Below are positions 1 to 7,884 of a DNA stretch of 47,609 nt, piece after piece; position 1 is the stretch's first letter, and every line of letters starts with the position of its first letter. The notes beneath the pieces were generated by a model. It was not told where the DNA came from and ran no database searches. It saw only the letters and a program-made list of their open reading frames with translations. Both the position numbers and the translations under genes were made by a program. The stretch is taken from the NCBI GenBank assembly GCA_049698775.1, contig JBAVYM010000017.1, positions 1 through 47,609 on the forward strand. Direction: 5' to 3'. The stretch is from REEB76 sp049698775. Lineage in GTDB: Bacteria; Pseudomonadota; Gammaproteobacteria; Natronospirales; REEB76.

Positions 1-1869
1 CGCCAGTACCGCACCATCGCCATCGCCGGCGTGGTACTGTTCCTGCTCATCGGCTTCGTGCTGCACAACTGGTGGGCCGCCATCGGCTTTGCCATCGGCA
101 GCATCTTCTCCGGCGCCGCGGGCTACATCGGCATGAATATCTCGGTGCGTGCCAACGTGCGCACCGCCGAAGCTGCGCGCCACGGTGTAAAGGCGGCGCT
201 CAAGCTCGCGTTCCGCGGCGGCGCCATCACCGGCATGCTGGTGGCGGGTCTCGCGTTGCTCGGCGTCTCCGGCTACTACTTCATTCTCAGCCACAGCATC
301 GGCGAGGATGCGGCGCTGCACGCGCTCATTGGCCTCGCCTTCGGCGCCTCACTGATCTCGATTTTCGCGCGCTTGGGCGGCGGCATCTTCACCAAGGGCG
401 CCGACGTGGGCGCCGATCTGGTCGGCAAGGTGGAAGCCGGCATCCCCGAAGACGACCCGCGCAACCCGGCCGTAATCGCGGATAACGTCGGCGACAACGT
501 CGGCGACTGCGCCGGCATGGCCGCCGACCTGTTCGAGACCTATTGCGTCACCATGGTGGCCTCCATGCTGCTCGGTGGCCTGATGCTCAAGGAACTCGGC
601 GCCAACGCGGTGATTTATCCGCTGGCACTCGGCGGCGTGTCCATCCTCGCCTCCATCATCGGCATCTTCTGCGTGCGCGGCCGCGAAGGCGGCAAGATCA
701 TGAACGCGCTTTATACCGGCGTGATCGTGGCCGCCATTCTGTCCATCATCGGTTTCTACTTCATCGGACGCTGGCTGATGGCGGACATGCCGAGCATCGG
801 CTACATGGGCTTGTTCGAAGCCGCGGTGGTGGGTCCGGTGCTGACCGTAGTGCTGGTCGGCATCACCGAGTATTACACCGGCACGCAGTTCAAACCGGTG
901 CGTCACATCGCGCAGGCGTCCACTACCGGCCACGCCACCAACATCATCGCGGGCTTGGGCGTGTCCATGAAGGCCACCGCGCTGCCGGTGATCGCGATCT
1001 GTATCAGCATCGGCTTGGCGTATTGGTTCGCCGGCCTGTACGGCATCGCGATTGCTGCGGCCACCATGTTGTCCATGACCGGCGTGATTGTGGCGCTCGA
1101 CGCTTACGGTCCCATCACTGACAACGCCGGTGGTATCGCCGAAATGGCAGACCTGCCGAAGGAAGTGCGCGCCGTCACCGATCCGCTGGACGCCGTCGGG
1201 AACACCACCAAGGCCGTGACCAAGGGCTATGCCATCGGCTCCGCGGCGCTCGCCGCCGTGGTGCTGTTCGCGGATTACACCCACAATCTTGCGGCGCTGG
1301 GCAAATCTTTCCGCTTCGACCTGTCCGATTACAAAGTCATCATCGGCCTGTTCATCGGCGGATTGATTCCCTACCTGTTCGGCGCCATGGCCATGGAAGC
1401 CGTGGGCCGCGCCGCGGGTTCGGTGGTGGAAGAAGTGCGCCGCCAGTTCAAGGAAATCCCCGGCATTATGACCGGCAAGGCCAAGCCGGATTACTCGCGC
1501 GCCGTGGACATGCTGACGAAGGCCGCGATCAAGGAAATGATCATCCCCTCGCTGCTGCCGATCGTGGTGCCCATCCTCGTCGGTGTGTTCCTGGGCGCGC
1601 AAGCGCTCGGCGGCGTACTGGTCGGCACCATCGTCACCGGCCTGTTCGTGGCGATTTCCATGACCACCGGCGGCGGCGCCTGGGACAACGCCAAGAAATA
1701 CATCGAGGATGGCAACTACGGCGGCAAGGGCTCCGACGCCCACAAGGCGGCGGTCACCGGCGACACTGTGGGCGATCCCTACAAGGACACCGCCGGCCCG
1801 GCCATCAACCCGCTCATCAAGATCATCAACATCGTGGCCTTGCTGATAATCCCGCTGATCGTGAAATGA
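1..1869 (+). CDS. hppA: K+-independent H+-translocating pyrophosphatase, 5' truncated by window
   Basis: Membrane pyrophosphatase that couples hydrolysis of cytoplasmic PPi to proton export. The reading frame is open from base 1, so the true start lies upstream; about 622 residues are visible, nearly a full-length protein of this family. The substrate-binding stretch is clear around bases 400-540 (DVGADLVGKVEAGIPEDDP, then DNVGDNVGDCAGMAADLFE), with the Asp clusters that bind Mg-PPi. The motif GNTTKA (about base 1200) carries Lys where K+-dependent enzymes have Ala, which marks the K+-independent, proton-pumping class. Many hydrophobic segments alternate with these loops. The stop is TGA at 1867-1869. 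The next gene in the same direction looks imported, so no operon partner is visible downstream. Confidence 0.97.
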   Translation, partial: RQYRTIAIAGVVLFLLIGFVLHNWWAAIGFAIGSIFSGAAGYIGMNISVRANVRTAEAARHGVKAALKLAFRGGAITGMLVAGLALLGVSGYYFILSHSIGEDAALHALIGLAFGASLISIFARLGGGIFTKGADVGADLVGKVEAGIPEDDPRNPAVIADNVGDNVGDCAGMAADLFETYCVTMVASMLLGGLMLKELGANAVIYPLALGGVSILASIIGIFCVRGREGGKIMNALYTGVIVAAILSIIGFYFIGRWLMADMPSIGYMGLFEAAVVGPVLTVVLVGITEYYTGTQFKPVRHIAQASTTGHATNIIAGLGVSMKATALPVIAICISIGLAYWFAGLYGIAIAAATMLSMTGVIVALDAYGPITDNAGGIAEMADLPKEVRAVTDPLDAVGNTTKAVTKGYAIGSAALAAVVLFADYTHNLAALGKSFRFDLSDYKVIIGLFIGGLIPYLFGAMAMEAVGRAAGSVVEEVRRQFKEIPGIMTGKAKPDYSRAVDMLTKAAIKEMIIPSLLPIVVPILVGVFLGAQALGGVLVGTIVTGLFVAISMTTGGGAWDNAKKYIEDGNYGGKGSDAHKAAVTGDTVGDPYKDTAGPAINPLIKIINIVALLIIPLIVK

Positions 1870-2103
1870 TTAGTGTTGCATCGCGTTGATCAGGAATGCC
1901 GCCAGACGCAAACTTGAAGAAGTGTGCGAGGAAGTGCAGGATGTGAGCCGCTATGGCAGGACACCTAGTCATTGACCATCTGATCGAGATAGTGGGGCAA
2001 GGCACCTTTACGCCGAGGAGATAGCGACGGTGAAGGATGTGCTACAGCCGCTGCAGGATGACAAGCGGCGTAAACGCGCGCAGACACAACAAAGGACGCA
2101 AAC
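1870..2103. other. Intergenic junction between hppA and the accessory island
   Basis: These 234 bases hold no convincing gene. Short stop-interrupted reading frames rich in Glu, Lys and Arg codons suggest decayed coding DNA, but I recognise no family. The last 20 bases carry an AAGGA Shine-Dalgarno-like sequence for the methyltransferase. Base composition begins to fall here relative to hppA, so the left edge of the island probably lies in this stretch. No copy of the hppA 3' end was seen. Confidence 0.4.
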
Positions 2104-3282
2104 GTGATGGTCCATGTGCGGGTTACGGAGTCCCTAGCTAAGAGGATTGCGGACGCAGCGCGAGACCGTTCTCCTATTGTTGGCTATACGCACAACTTTT
2201 ACAGATATCCCGCCCGATTCTCTCCAAAGTTTGCAGCTGCGGCTATTGAGTGCTTCTCTAAGCCAGGAGACCTCGTGTGCGAACCGTACATGGGCGGGGG
2301 AACAGGTATCGTCCAGGCTTTAGCTATGGGGCGTCACGCAGTCGGTAACGATCTGAACTCATTGTCAGGGTTCATTACAAAGGTAAAGATAACGTCGCTC
2401 ACTCGAGCCGAGATCACGGCGGTCATTGCCTGGGCCGAGAACACAGTGCCTGCTCTTAGCTACAGACATCCCAGCAGACCGTTGTCTGAACTTCTGAATG
2501 ACATCAAAACGAAAAACTTGTCCTTGACACGCGGCCGTTTCATCAAGAAGCTCATTGCTTCGGCACTTGATACACTAAATCAACTGCCTACAACTCACTC
2601 ATCGGACTTTGTGCGCTGTGCTCTTCTCTGCGTAAGCCAGTGGGCACTTGACGGCAGAAAGACACATACTAGTCTGTCAGAGTTCCGGGATAAACTTGGC
2701 GAGACGACGCTGAGCATGCTGACCGGAATTGAAGACTTTCGGCGCGCCGTCGAATCCCACAAAGTCATTCCCACTCACTTTCTATCTAGCGGCGACGCAG
2801 CACACATCGACAAACTTCCAATCTTTGCTTCTCATGGCAAGAAAGCGCGGCTTGTCGTTACGAGCCCGCCCTATCCTGGGGTCCATGTCCTGTACCATCG
2901 TTGGCAAGTTGACGGCCGCCGAGAAACACCAGCACCTTACTGGATTGCAAACCAAATGGATGGTGAAGGATACACGTATTACAACTTTGGAGGGCGCCAA
3001 GAACAAGGATCTATCACTTACTTCAATAACTCGTTGAAGACGCTACGGGCAATCAGAAACACTATGATCGATGGTGGAATTATGGTTCAGATGGTCGCAT
3101 TTGGTGACCCCCGTACACAGCTTCCGCTCTATCTCGAGAATATGGAGGAAGCAGGCTTTGGCGAGGTTTTTTCAGGTAACAAACGTATCTGGCGACAAGT
3201 GCCTCATCGCAAATGGCATGCAACACTACAAGGTAAAACTCATTCCGCACGAGAAGTGGTGCTTATTCATCGTGCCTGCTAA
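2104..3282 (+). CDS. DNA methyltransferase (N4-cytosine/N6-adenine type)
   Basis: Predicted AdoMet-dependent amino-methyltransferase acting on DNA, 392 residues. Motif I (EPYMGGGTG, residues 60-68) binds AdoMet and is followed by an acidic pair at 82-83 (ND). The catalytic motif IV is TSPPY at residues 253-257, the signature of N6A/N4C methylases. The order, motif I, then a spacer of about 185 residues, then SPPY, resembles the alpha-type permutation, with the spacer as possible target-recognition region. GTG at 2104 has AAGGA seven bases upstream; ATG at 2107 is an alternative. GC content is visibly lower than in flanking housekeeping genes. It converges on the GHKL ATPase gene with only 16 bases between the stops. 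No restriction nuclease motif is seen beside it, so target and partner are inferred. Confidence 0.88.
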   Translation: MMVHVRVTESLAKRIADAARDRSPIVGYTHNFYRYPARFSPKFAAAAIECFSKPGDLVCEPYMGGGTGIVQALAMGRHAVGNDLNSLSGFITKVKITSLTRAEITAVIAWAENTVPALSYRHPSRPLSELLNDIKTKNLSLTRGRFIKKLIASALDTLNQLPTTHSSDFVRCALLCVSQWALDGRKTHTSLSEFRDKLGETTLSMLTGIEDFRRAVESHKVIPTHFLSSGDAAHIDKLPIFASHGKKARLVVTSPPYPGVHVLYHRWQVDGRRETPAPYWIANQMDGEGYTYYNFGGRQEQGSITYFNNSLKTLRAIRNTMIDGGIMVQMVAFGDPRTQLPLYLENMEEAGFGEVFSGNKRIWRQVPHRKWHATLQGKTHSAREVVLIHRAC

Positions 3283-3298
3283 CCATGTCAGCGGGTCG

Positions 3299-5851
3299 TT
3301 ATCCATCTTCACCGATTGTGCTGAATTCCTCTAGTTCCGACTCCTGAAGTCCTGCCAGTTGATCAATCATCGGCAGCAAAATAGGGGCTGCCGCTGCGGT
3401 CACCATTCGTATCTGATTCTCCGGCGTTATTGGTTCTTGCACATCTCCATTGAAGCTCTTGCGCTCTCCCTTGGCTTCTGCCGTTTTTAGGCCCGATTCA
3501 TGAAGAATAGCTATGCCAAGCAGAATGTTTGCATACTTGAACTTTGCCTCCATGAGCCGCGGATCCTGCTTTGAGTACTTCATCTCCGTCCGCAGAGCCG
3601 TGTTATCCATGTTGATGTAGAAGGTGTGGTCAATTTTCCCACTCTCCGCCTCGACGAGATCGGATATGACGTGGCAGGATGTGTGTTCAGAAAAATCATA
3701 CCGTTTCCAGTATTCGTCATTCATATGAACCAGTATCACTGTAGGTAATGCTATTCCTTGCTCAGATTGCTCATCCCCAGAGCCGCCAAGCTTCCTATTC
3801 TTTGTTTTGCCTTCTCCTGGCTTATGCTCTTGCTTCTCGATTACCGTTAGGCGAATCACATTCTCGAATGGCGACGTGAGCGTGGAATCGTTTACGACCG
3901 CACGTAGCTTTATCATATCTCCCACTTCCAGAATGTCCGGAACCGACATGTTAAGAATGGCTTCACCACCCTCCAGCGCCATGCTATAAGCTGGCAGTAC
4001 TGCATTTTCTGGCCCTTCAATCAACTCGAGTTCAAAGCGTCCGGAGTCGGTAGCGCGGTCAAAATACTCGTCTTCAACGTCCGTAATAAATGTAATTCGA
4101 CATCTCCGATTGTGCTCGCAGTTCCGATTGAATATTTCCCCATATTCAACACCGCGCACCTTGAAATAGGTTGGATGCCGCCTGCCCTTGAATGGCGGTG
4201 CGTTTTCTCCCTCGCCATCCTTTTCTCCCCTGTTTTTCCCACCACCTTTCGCAAATGGGCGTGCAAGGCGTTGCCCACGTAGAAAGAGGTTTTCGAGGGT
4301 CGGGGATGACCGCAGGAGCTTATCTAGTACATCCTCAAGTGGTCTTTCTTCACTGAGTGTTGCCTCAATTTCTTGTGCTCGCCGCTCTTGCTGGAGGCGA
4401 CGAAGGTCTCGATGATCACGTAACATTCGTTCAATCTCACGCTCCAATTCGTATCGAATCTGGTTTTTGCTTAGGCGATCGCGACTGCTCATGAACAAAT
4501 CTTCACGTTGCATAACACTGAGGGATGAGCAGTCGAGAAGTACTAGCAAAGAATCTTTCAGTCTGGTTAGTCCTACAGCTTTAGGTCTTGCAAAGAGTGA
4601 CTTAGGAAGGTAACCGTGCGACTGTCCGTTGATCTCAAATATAACGCCTTCATCTCGTAGGTAGGTTGCTGCCTTCTTTTCCTTGAATGCATAAATTTTT
4701 CCTTTAATTTTCATACCGGCGGCCTGGATAAGTACCGATTTCGGAAACCCTTCCTCAAGGTTGTCACCTTTGCCATCTTCGAGGCGAACGACTAGACCTG
4801 CCATTGGTGTATGGAAGCTGCTTTCTTTAACACCCTGATAATTGCGACATTCATGAAGCCTAATCGGCAATGCCACTTCTGGTAATAGTCTTTCCAGTGA
4901 ATACAAAAGACCATCAGGGAAAAGGATATTACTTTGACCAACCGTGGTACCGATTTCGTATAGCTTGATTGCAGTGCCCCAAACTACTTCACGCACATAG
5001 GGCTCATTAAACTTCGGCATCAAGGGGAACCTATCAGCTGCAAAGCTCAATACCTCACCTTTACGCGGTGCCTTATCAGCTCCGACCGGGGCCAAATATG
5101 TGCACTCGGAATGAACGGCCGTGCCCGCTTCTTCACTCGGTGCTTCCCTCCGAACGATTGTTACGGCCCATTTGTCTGCCGTTGGATCTGTTTTAATTTC
5201 TCGCGCTGCAAGAATCGGGTTTCTTCGGCTAATTACAAGCTGAAGTCCTTGTTCACAGAATCTGTGTATGCCCGAGCCACCCATATTGAATTTGCCTTGT
5301 ACGAATCTAATATACTGCTTGTTCCTGGCGTTCAATGAAAGAATCGTTCTAGGAATTCGTTGTGCGCTTTGTCCTTCGCCTTGATCTGCAATGGTTACAC
5401 ACATCTTTAAATTGTTTTTCCGCCCACGGATCGGTTGACCGCCGGTAACCGCCAATGTGATGAACTGCGATTGTTCGTCACGTTTCGCGAATGGCCAATT
5501 AATCAACGTACCAGCTTCATTATCCTGCGCGCGTCGATCCTCGAAGAACATCGCGACTGCATCACGAATATTCTTTGGAGCAGCACTTGATTCAGGATCT
5601 ATGCCGCGAGTCAGACATTCGCTAAGCAGTCTAGAATCTACGCTATTGATGATCTTCTCAACGAGGGCGGCTTCCGGAAGAGCCTGTTGATTCCCGGTAG
5701 CCGAAAAGTTTCCCTCTTTGTCGCCATATAACCGCCAGACTCTCTTGTTGTCCCAATAGCCACTTGCCTTCAAGATATCAATGACTTCCTTGGCAGAATC
5801 CGAATGAAGCAAGTCGCGAGCGAGTTTCTGGTGCTTATCAATAGTAGCCAT
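3299..5851 (-). CDS. GHKL-fold ATPase, MutL/MORC-like, possible defence protein
   Basis: Large 850-residue protein with an N-terminal GHKL (Hsp90/MutL/histidine-kinase) ATP-binding fold. The N-box is at residues 60-76 (Glu65, Asn69, Asp72 in EKIINSVD), G1 is DQGEG at 156-160 and the glycine-rich lid is GKFNMGGSG at 186-194. A charged helical stretch follows (about 455-510, rich in Arg/Glu, probably coiled coil), then a Gly/Lys-rich linker near 540-560, a beta-rich segment (about 570-690) and an alpha/beta C-terminal domain of unknown type. No signal peptide, membrane segment or phosphorylatable His box is present, so it is not a sensor kinase. GHKL ATPases of the MutL/MORC kind are known in prokaryotic restriction-modification neighbourhoods, which fits the convergent methyltransferase. 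Codon use is AT-richer than the host genes. The exact role is unknown. Confidence 0.85.
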   Translation of the reverse strand: MATIDKHQKLARDLLHSDSAKEVIDILKASGYWDNKRVWRLYGDKEGNFSATGNQQALPEAALVEKIINSVDSRLLSECLTRGIDPESSAAPKNIRDAVAMFFEDRRAQDNEAGTLINWPFAKRDEQSQFITLAVTGGQPIRGRKNNLKMCVTIADQGEGQSAQRIPRTILSLNARNKQYIRFVQGKFNMGGSGIHRFCEQGLQLVISRRNPILAAREIKTDPTADKWAVTIVRREAPSEEAGTAVHSECTYLAPVGADKAPRKGEVLSFAADRFPLMPKFNEPYVREVVWGTAIKLYEIGTTVGQSNILFPDGLLYSLERLLPEVALPIRLHECRNYQGVKESSFHTPMAGLVVRLEDGKGDNLEEGFPKSVLIQAAGMKIKGKIYAFKEKKAATYLRDEGVIFEINGQSHGYLPKSLFARPKAVGLTRLKDSLLVLLDCSSLSVMQREDLFMSSRDRLSKNQIRYELEREIERMLRDHRDLRRLQQERRAQEIEATLSEERPLEDVLDKLLRSSPTLENLFLRGQRLARPFAKGGGKNRGEKDGEGENAPPFKGRRHPTYFKVRGVEYGEIFNRNCEHNRRCRITFITDVEDEYFDRATDSGRFELELIEGPENAVLPAYSMALEGGEAILNMSVPDILEVGDMIKLRAVVNDSTLTSPFENVIRLTVIEKQEHKPGEGKTKNRKLGGSGDEQSEQGIALPTVILVHMNDEYWKRYDFSEHTSCHVISDLVEAESGKIDHTFYINMDNTALRTEMKYSKQDPRLMEAKFKYANILLGIAILHESGLKTAEAKGERKSFNGDVQEPITPENQIRMVTAAAAPILLPMIDQLAGLQESELEEFSTIGEDG

Positions 5852-5904
5852 AAATTTAAATGTCCTTGTCCTTACAATCCGCGTGTGCTAGTTGCGGCAG
5901 TCAA

Positions 5905-5970
5905 CTAATTAGGGAAGGTCTTCGACGGAATCAGCTCGAGAGCGATACGCCTGGAAAGCTTTGAATCCAT
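5905..5970 (-). other. Possible 21-residue ORF with strong ribosome site
   Basis: A short frame starts at ATG 5968-5970 and ends at TAG 5905-5907. A good AGGAG ribosome site lies at 5978-5982, seven bases upstream of the ATG. The peptide (MDSKLSRRIALELIPSKTF followed by PN) has no membrane character. It lies 53 bases upstream of the GHKL ATPase start on the same strand. It could be a leader peptide or the surviving N terminus of a deleted gene; neither can be decided from sequence alone. Confidence 0.3.
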
Positions 5971-6028
5971 TTCTTGTCTCCTAACCCACCATTCGATCTC
6001 AATTAGAGACCATAATCTTTATTCATCA

Positions 6029-6439
6029 TCACACCCACCGGACCTGAACTTCGGATTCCACCTGTTTGAATTCCTTGTCGCCGGTTATCAGTTCCGCCTT
6101 GTGGCTCTTGGCCAGCGCCGCAGCAAAGCAATCGGCGAAGGACATGCGATATCTTGCCTTGAAGCTCCCGGCCACCCGCGCCAGCTCCCACTCAACCGCC
6201 ATGAATTCAATCCCAAGTTGTCTGAGTTCATGGATAGCTTTATCGGCTTCCGTCTCCGACACTTCCCGGGCCAGGATGTACCAAACCTCACCGGCATTCA
6301 CCACCGACATGAAAACCGGAGTAGCCTGTTCGCCGGCCTCCGAAAGCAAGTCGGCCACAATCTGCCCCGATTTTTCATCTTCCAAGTAGGCAAGCATCGC
6401 CCAGGAATCGAGCACAATGGCCTTGAGTTTACGCGCCAT
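6029..6439 (-). CDS. vapC: VapC-like PIN-domain ribonuclease toxin
   Basis: Toxin of a type II toxin-antitoxin pair; PIN-domain proteins are Mg-dependent RNases that usually cut tRNA or rRNA. At 136 residues it has normal family length. The four acidic active-site residues are visible: Asp11 (IVLDSWA), Glu51 (NAGEVW), Asp103 (FADCFAAALA) and Asp121 (ITGDKEF). Its ATG follows the antitoxin stop directly (TGAATG), so the two are translated together, antitoxin first. It belongs to the accessory island left of the sulfur genes and is distinct from the second VapC at 7444. Confidence 0.93.
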   Translation of the reverse strand: MARKLKAIVLDSWAMLAYLEDEKSGQIVADLLSEAGEQATPVFMSVVNAGEVWYILAREVSETEADKAIHELRQLGIEFMAVEWELARVAGSFKARYRMSFADCFAAALAKSHKAELITGDKEFKQVESEVQVRWV

Positions 6440-6670
6440 TCAAAGCGCCCTTTCCCGTTTCTTTTCGGCGGCCAACGCCTTCAACAAGCCTTTGCCTTTG
6501 TATTTCCCGCGAAGACCCTGAATGTAATCGCGCGTGATGGGCACCAAAATGACCCGCTGGCCCGGTTCATCCAGCTCCACCTGGATGCGGGTGCCCTGCT
6601 TCATACCCAGTTTTCGCCGGATGCGGGAAGGAATCACGATCTGGCCTTTGACAGTCATGTAGGTATCCAT
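6440..6670 (-). CDS. vapB: AbrB/SpoVT-type antitoxin of VapBC module 1
   Basis: Small (76 residues) antitoxin with an N-terminal SpoVT-AbrB swapped-hairpin DNA-binding domain: the VKGQIVIPSRIRRKLGMKQG pattern at residues 7-26 is diagnostic. The basic C-terminal tail presumably wraps the toxin. A GGAGAG ribosome site precedes the ATG. It is the first gene of the pair and should repress its own promoter; an 18-base perfect palindrome sits just upstream of the start and is the likely operator. Confidence 0.92.
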   Translation of the reverse strand: MDTYMTVKGQIVIPSRIRRKLGMKQGTRIQVELDEPGQRVILVPITRDYIQGLRGKYKGKGLLKALAAEKKRERAL

Positions 6671-6684
6671 AGACTCTCCGGTAT

Positions 6685-6702
6685 AACTTTATGCATAAAG
6701 TT
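6685..6702. promoter_or_regulatory. Palindromic operator of VapBC module 1
   Basis: AACTTTATGCATAAAGTT is a perfect 18-base palindrome that ends 14 bases upstream of the AbrB-type antitoxin ATG, within a very AT-rich promoter stretch (6685-6765). A TTGACT hexamer further upstream on the minus strand may be a -35 element. AbrB-fold antitoxins bind such palindromes for autoregulation; binding here is inferred. Confidence 0.65.
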
Positions 6703-6780
6703 TGCCGAATATATAAATGTAAGTCAATAGTATTTATGTAGTACTTTATAATAAATGTCGCCATTCATCATCAGGGGTTA

Positions 6781-6800
6781 CCTCGGCCTTTTGGCTGAGG
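6781..6800. other. Perfect stem-loop with TTTT loop
   Basis: CCTCGGCC, TTTT, GGCTGAGG form an 8-pair stem (one G-T pair) with a four-base loop. No T tract follows on either strand, so it is not a classical terminator. It lies between VapBC module 1 and the decayed hydrolase tail. Confidence 0.45.
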
Positions 6801-6842
6801 CAACGCTTGTGCGCTGTTCTTCTCGGCTCATATTGCATTTAC

Positions 6843-6888
6843 CCACCCTCACCCTACCCTCTCCCATCGAAAGGGCGAGGGGGTTTGG
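6843..6888. repeat. Dispersed 'CCCTCTCCC' palindromic repeat, copy 1
   Basis: Contains the core CCCTCACCCTACCCTCTCCC followed by the inverted AGGGCGAGGGGG, forming a hairpin around ATCGAA. The same core recurs near 8791, 15310, 16867, 25360, 25441, 31098, 31225 and 32832 in both orientations, always between genes. It ends exactly where the decayed copy of the hydrolase 3' end begins. Confidence 0.7.
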
Positions 6889-7142
6889 TCAGAATTTATT
6901 GAGGGGAATCTTGAGATAACTGACGCCATTGGCTTCCGGCGGCGGCAATCGGCCGGTGCGGATGTTGATCTGGATGGCGGGCAGCGCAGCGTCGGGATGT
7001 TCAGGATTTTATCGCGTTCGATGCGCAGTTTTGCGAATGCCTCGCACGAAACGCCACTATGCACGTGAATGTTGACCTCCCGATGCTGCCCGGCCAACGA
7101 CAGCTCATTTCGGCATTCGCGCCCGCCGCGCATGATCACGGG
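6889..7142 (-). pseudogene. Decayed second copy of the MBL-hydrolase 3' end
   Basis: About 250 bases align along their length with 7885-8135, the 3' end of the intact MBL hydrolase. Both share the stop codon, GGAATCTTGAGATA, GCCATTGGCTTCCGG and GCGGATGTTGATCTGGATGG. The encoded piece reads NIHVHSGVS and RDKILNIPTL in one frame, then shifts by one base near 6982 before PMASVISRFP-type codons, the out-of-frame equivalent of NGVSYLKIPL. No 5' part of the gene is present, so it cannot be functional. It and the intact copy flank VapBC module 2 as direct repeats. Homology fades just before 7150. Confidence 0.88.
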
Positions 7143-7154
7143 CTCCCGATGCGC

Positions 7155-7203
7155 ATCACAATTCACACCAAATGATGCTATATTCTATGCGTGAATATAT
7201 AGC
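7155..7203 (+). promoter_or_regulatory. Promoter/operator of VapBC module 2
   Basis: A TATATT -10 candidate (7179-7184) lies 18 bases after ATCACA (7155-7160). It overlaps an inverted repeat, GCTATAT at 7177-7183 and ATATAGC at 7197-7203. Ribbon-helix-helix antitoxins bind such AT-rich inverted repeats, so this is the likely autoregulatory operator. Confidence 0.5.
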
Positions 7204-7225
7204 TACTGGAATACGGAACCCAAAC

Positions 7226-7429
7226 ATGAGAACCACTATTACTTTTGACGAAAAGCTCTTTGCAGCAGCAAGCGCCGCGGCTGGCACCACAGAACGTTCG
7301 GCGGTGGTGCGCGAAGCCTTGCAGGCGCTCCTCGAACGCGACGCAGCCCGGCGTCTGACCCGCCTGGGGGGCAGTGACCGCAAGGCGGCCGCAGCTCCAC
7401 GGCGCCGCAGCGCTCCGGCCCGCCCATAG
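7226..7429 (+). CDS. vapB: Ribbon-helix-helix antitoxin of VapBC module 2
   Basis: 67-residue antitoxin starting at ATG 7226 (MRTTITFDEKLFAAASAAAG), the usual beginning of VapB-type ribbon-helix-helix proteins: a short beta strand, then two helices that dimerise and bind the operator. The C-terminal half is Ala/Arg-rich and would contact the toxin. In-frame ATG codons upstream at 7172 would add sequence lying inside the operator region and are rejected. It precedes the toxin gene by 14 bases. The pair runs opposite to the hydrolase copies that flank it. Confidence 0.88.
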   Translation: MRTTITFDEKLFAAASAAAGTTERSAVVREALQALLERDAARRLTRLGGSDRKAAAAPRRRSAPARP

Positions 7430-7443
7430 CGGCGCGCACCGGC

Positions 7444-7818
7444 GTGATCCTCGTTGATACCTCGGTATGGGTGGACCACCTGCGCCGCGGTGAACCCACG
7501 CTGGTACAAGCACTTCAATCGAGCTTGGCGCTTTGCCATCCATTCGTGATTGGAGAGCTGGCTTGCGGGGATTTGCGTGGCCGCGTTGACGTGCTTGCGG
7601 CACTGGGCGCCCTGCCGCAAACCCCGATAGCCACACAAGCAGAAGCCCTAGCATTCCTGCACCGACATAAACTCTACGGCCGCGGGATCGGCTGGATAGA
7701 CATTCACCTGCTTGCGAGCACCGTGCTTGCCGCAGGCTCATCGCTATGGACCCGAGACAAGCGGCTGGGCATGGTTGCCACAGACCTCGGGCTCAATTAC
7801 CAAGAAGAAATCAAATAA
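7444..7818 (+). CDS. vapC: VapC-like PIN-domain toxin of module 2
   Basis: 124-residue PIN-domain RNase beginning with GTG at 7444 (ILVDTSVWVDHLRRG). Active-site acids are Asp5, Glu38 (VIGELACG), Asp86 (GWIDIHLLAS) and Asp105 (WTRDKRL), all present, so the toxin is probably active. This is the FitB/VapC-type PIN branch and differs from the VapC at 6029, so the two modules are not recent duplicates. It stops 66 bases before the end of the convergent MBL hydrolase. Confidence 0.93.
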   Translation: MILVDTSVWVDHLRRGEPTLVQALQSSLALCHPFVIGELACGDLRGRVDVLAALGALPQTPIATQAEALAFLHRHKLYGRGIGWIDIHLLASTVLAAGSSLWTRDKRLGMVATDLGLNYQEEIK

Positions 7819-7884
7819 CGCGGGTATCTCGAACAGTTTTGGGGCGACTCGAATATTGCACGTTTATAACCGCCCGGAACTCCG

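Noticed and set aside
349..1743. Long open frame on the minus strand inside hppA (464 codons)
   Set aside because: It is the antisense of a GC-rich conserved gene and its composition (His/Asp/Gly/Arg) is typical of shadow frames; hppA motifs occupy the other strand fully.
1870..2103. Copy of the hppA 3' end at the island edge, as a fourth echo
   Set aside because: I searched by eye for the NPLIKIINIVALLIIP-coding region here and after the island's genes and found no match.
2104..5851. Classical type II restriction-modification system
   Set aside because: No PD-(D/E)xK or HNH motif could be seen in either protein, so a restriction activity is not claimed.
6849..7166. A 105-codon minus-strand frame as a real gene
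   Set aside because: It merges a repeat with the frameshifted copy of the MBL hydrolase tail; protein homology switches frame near 6982, so it is a pseudogene fragment.
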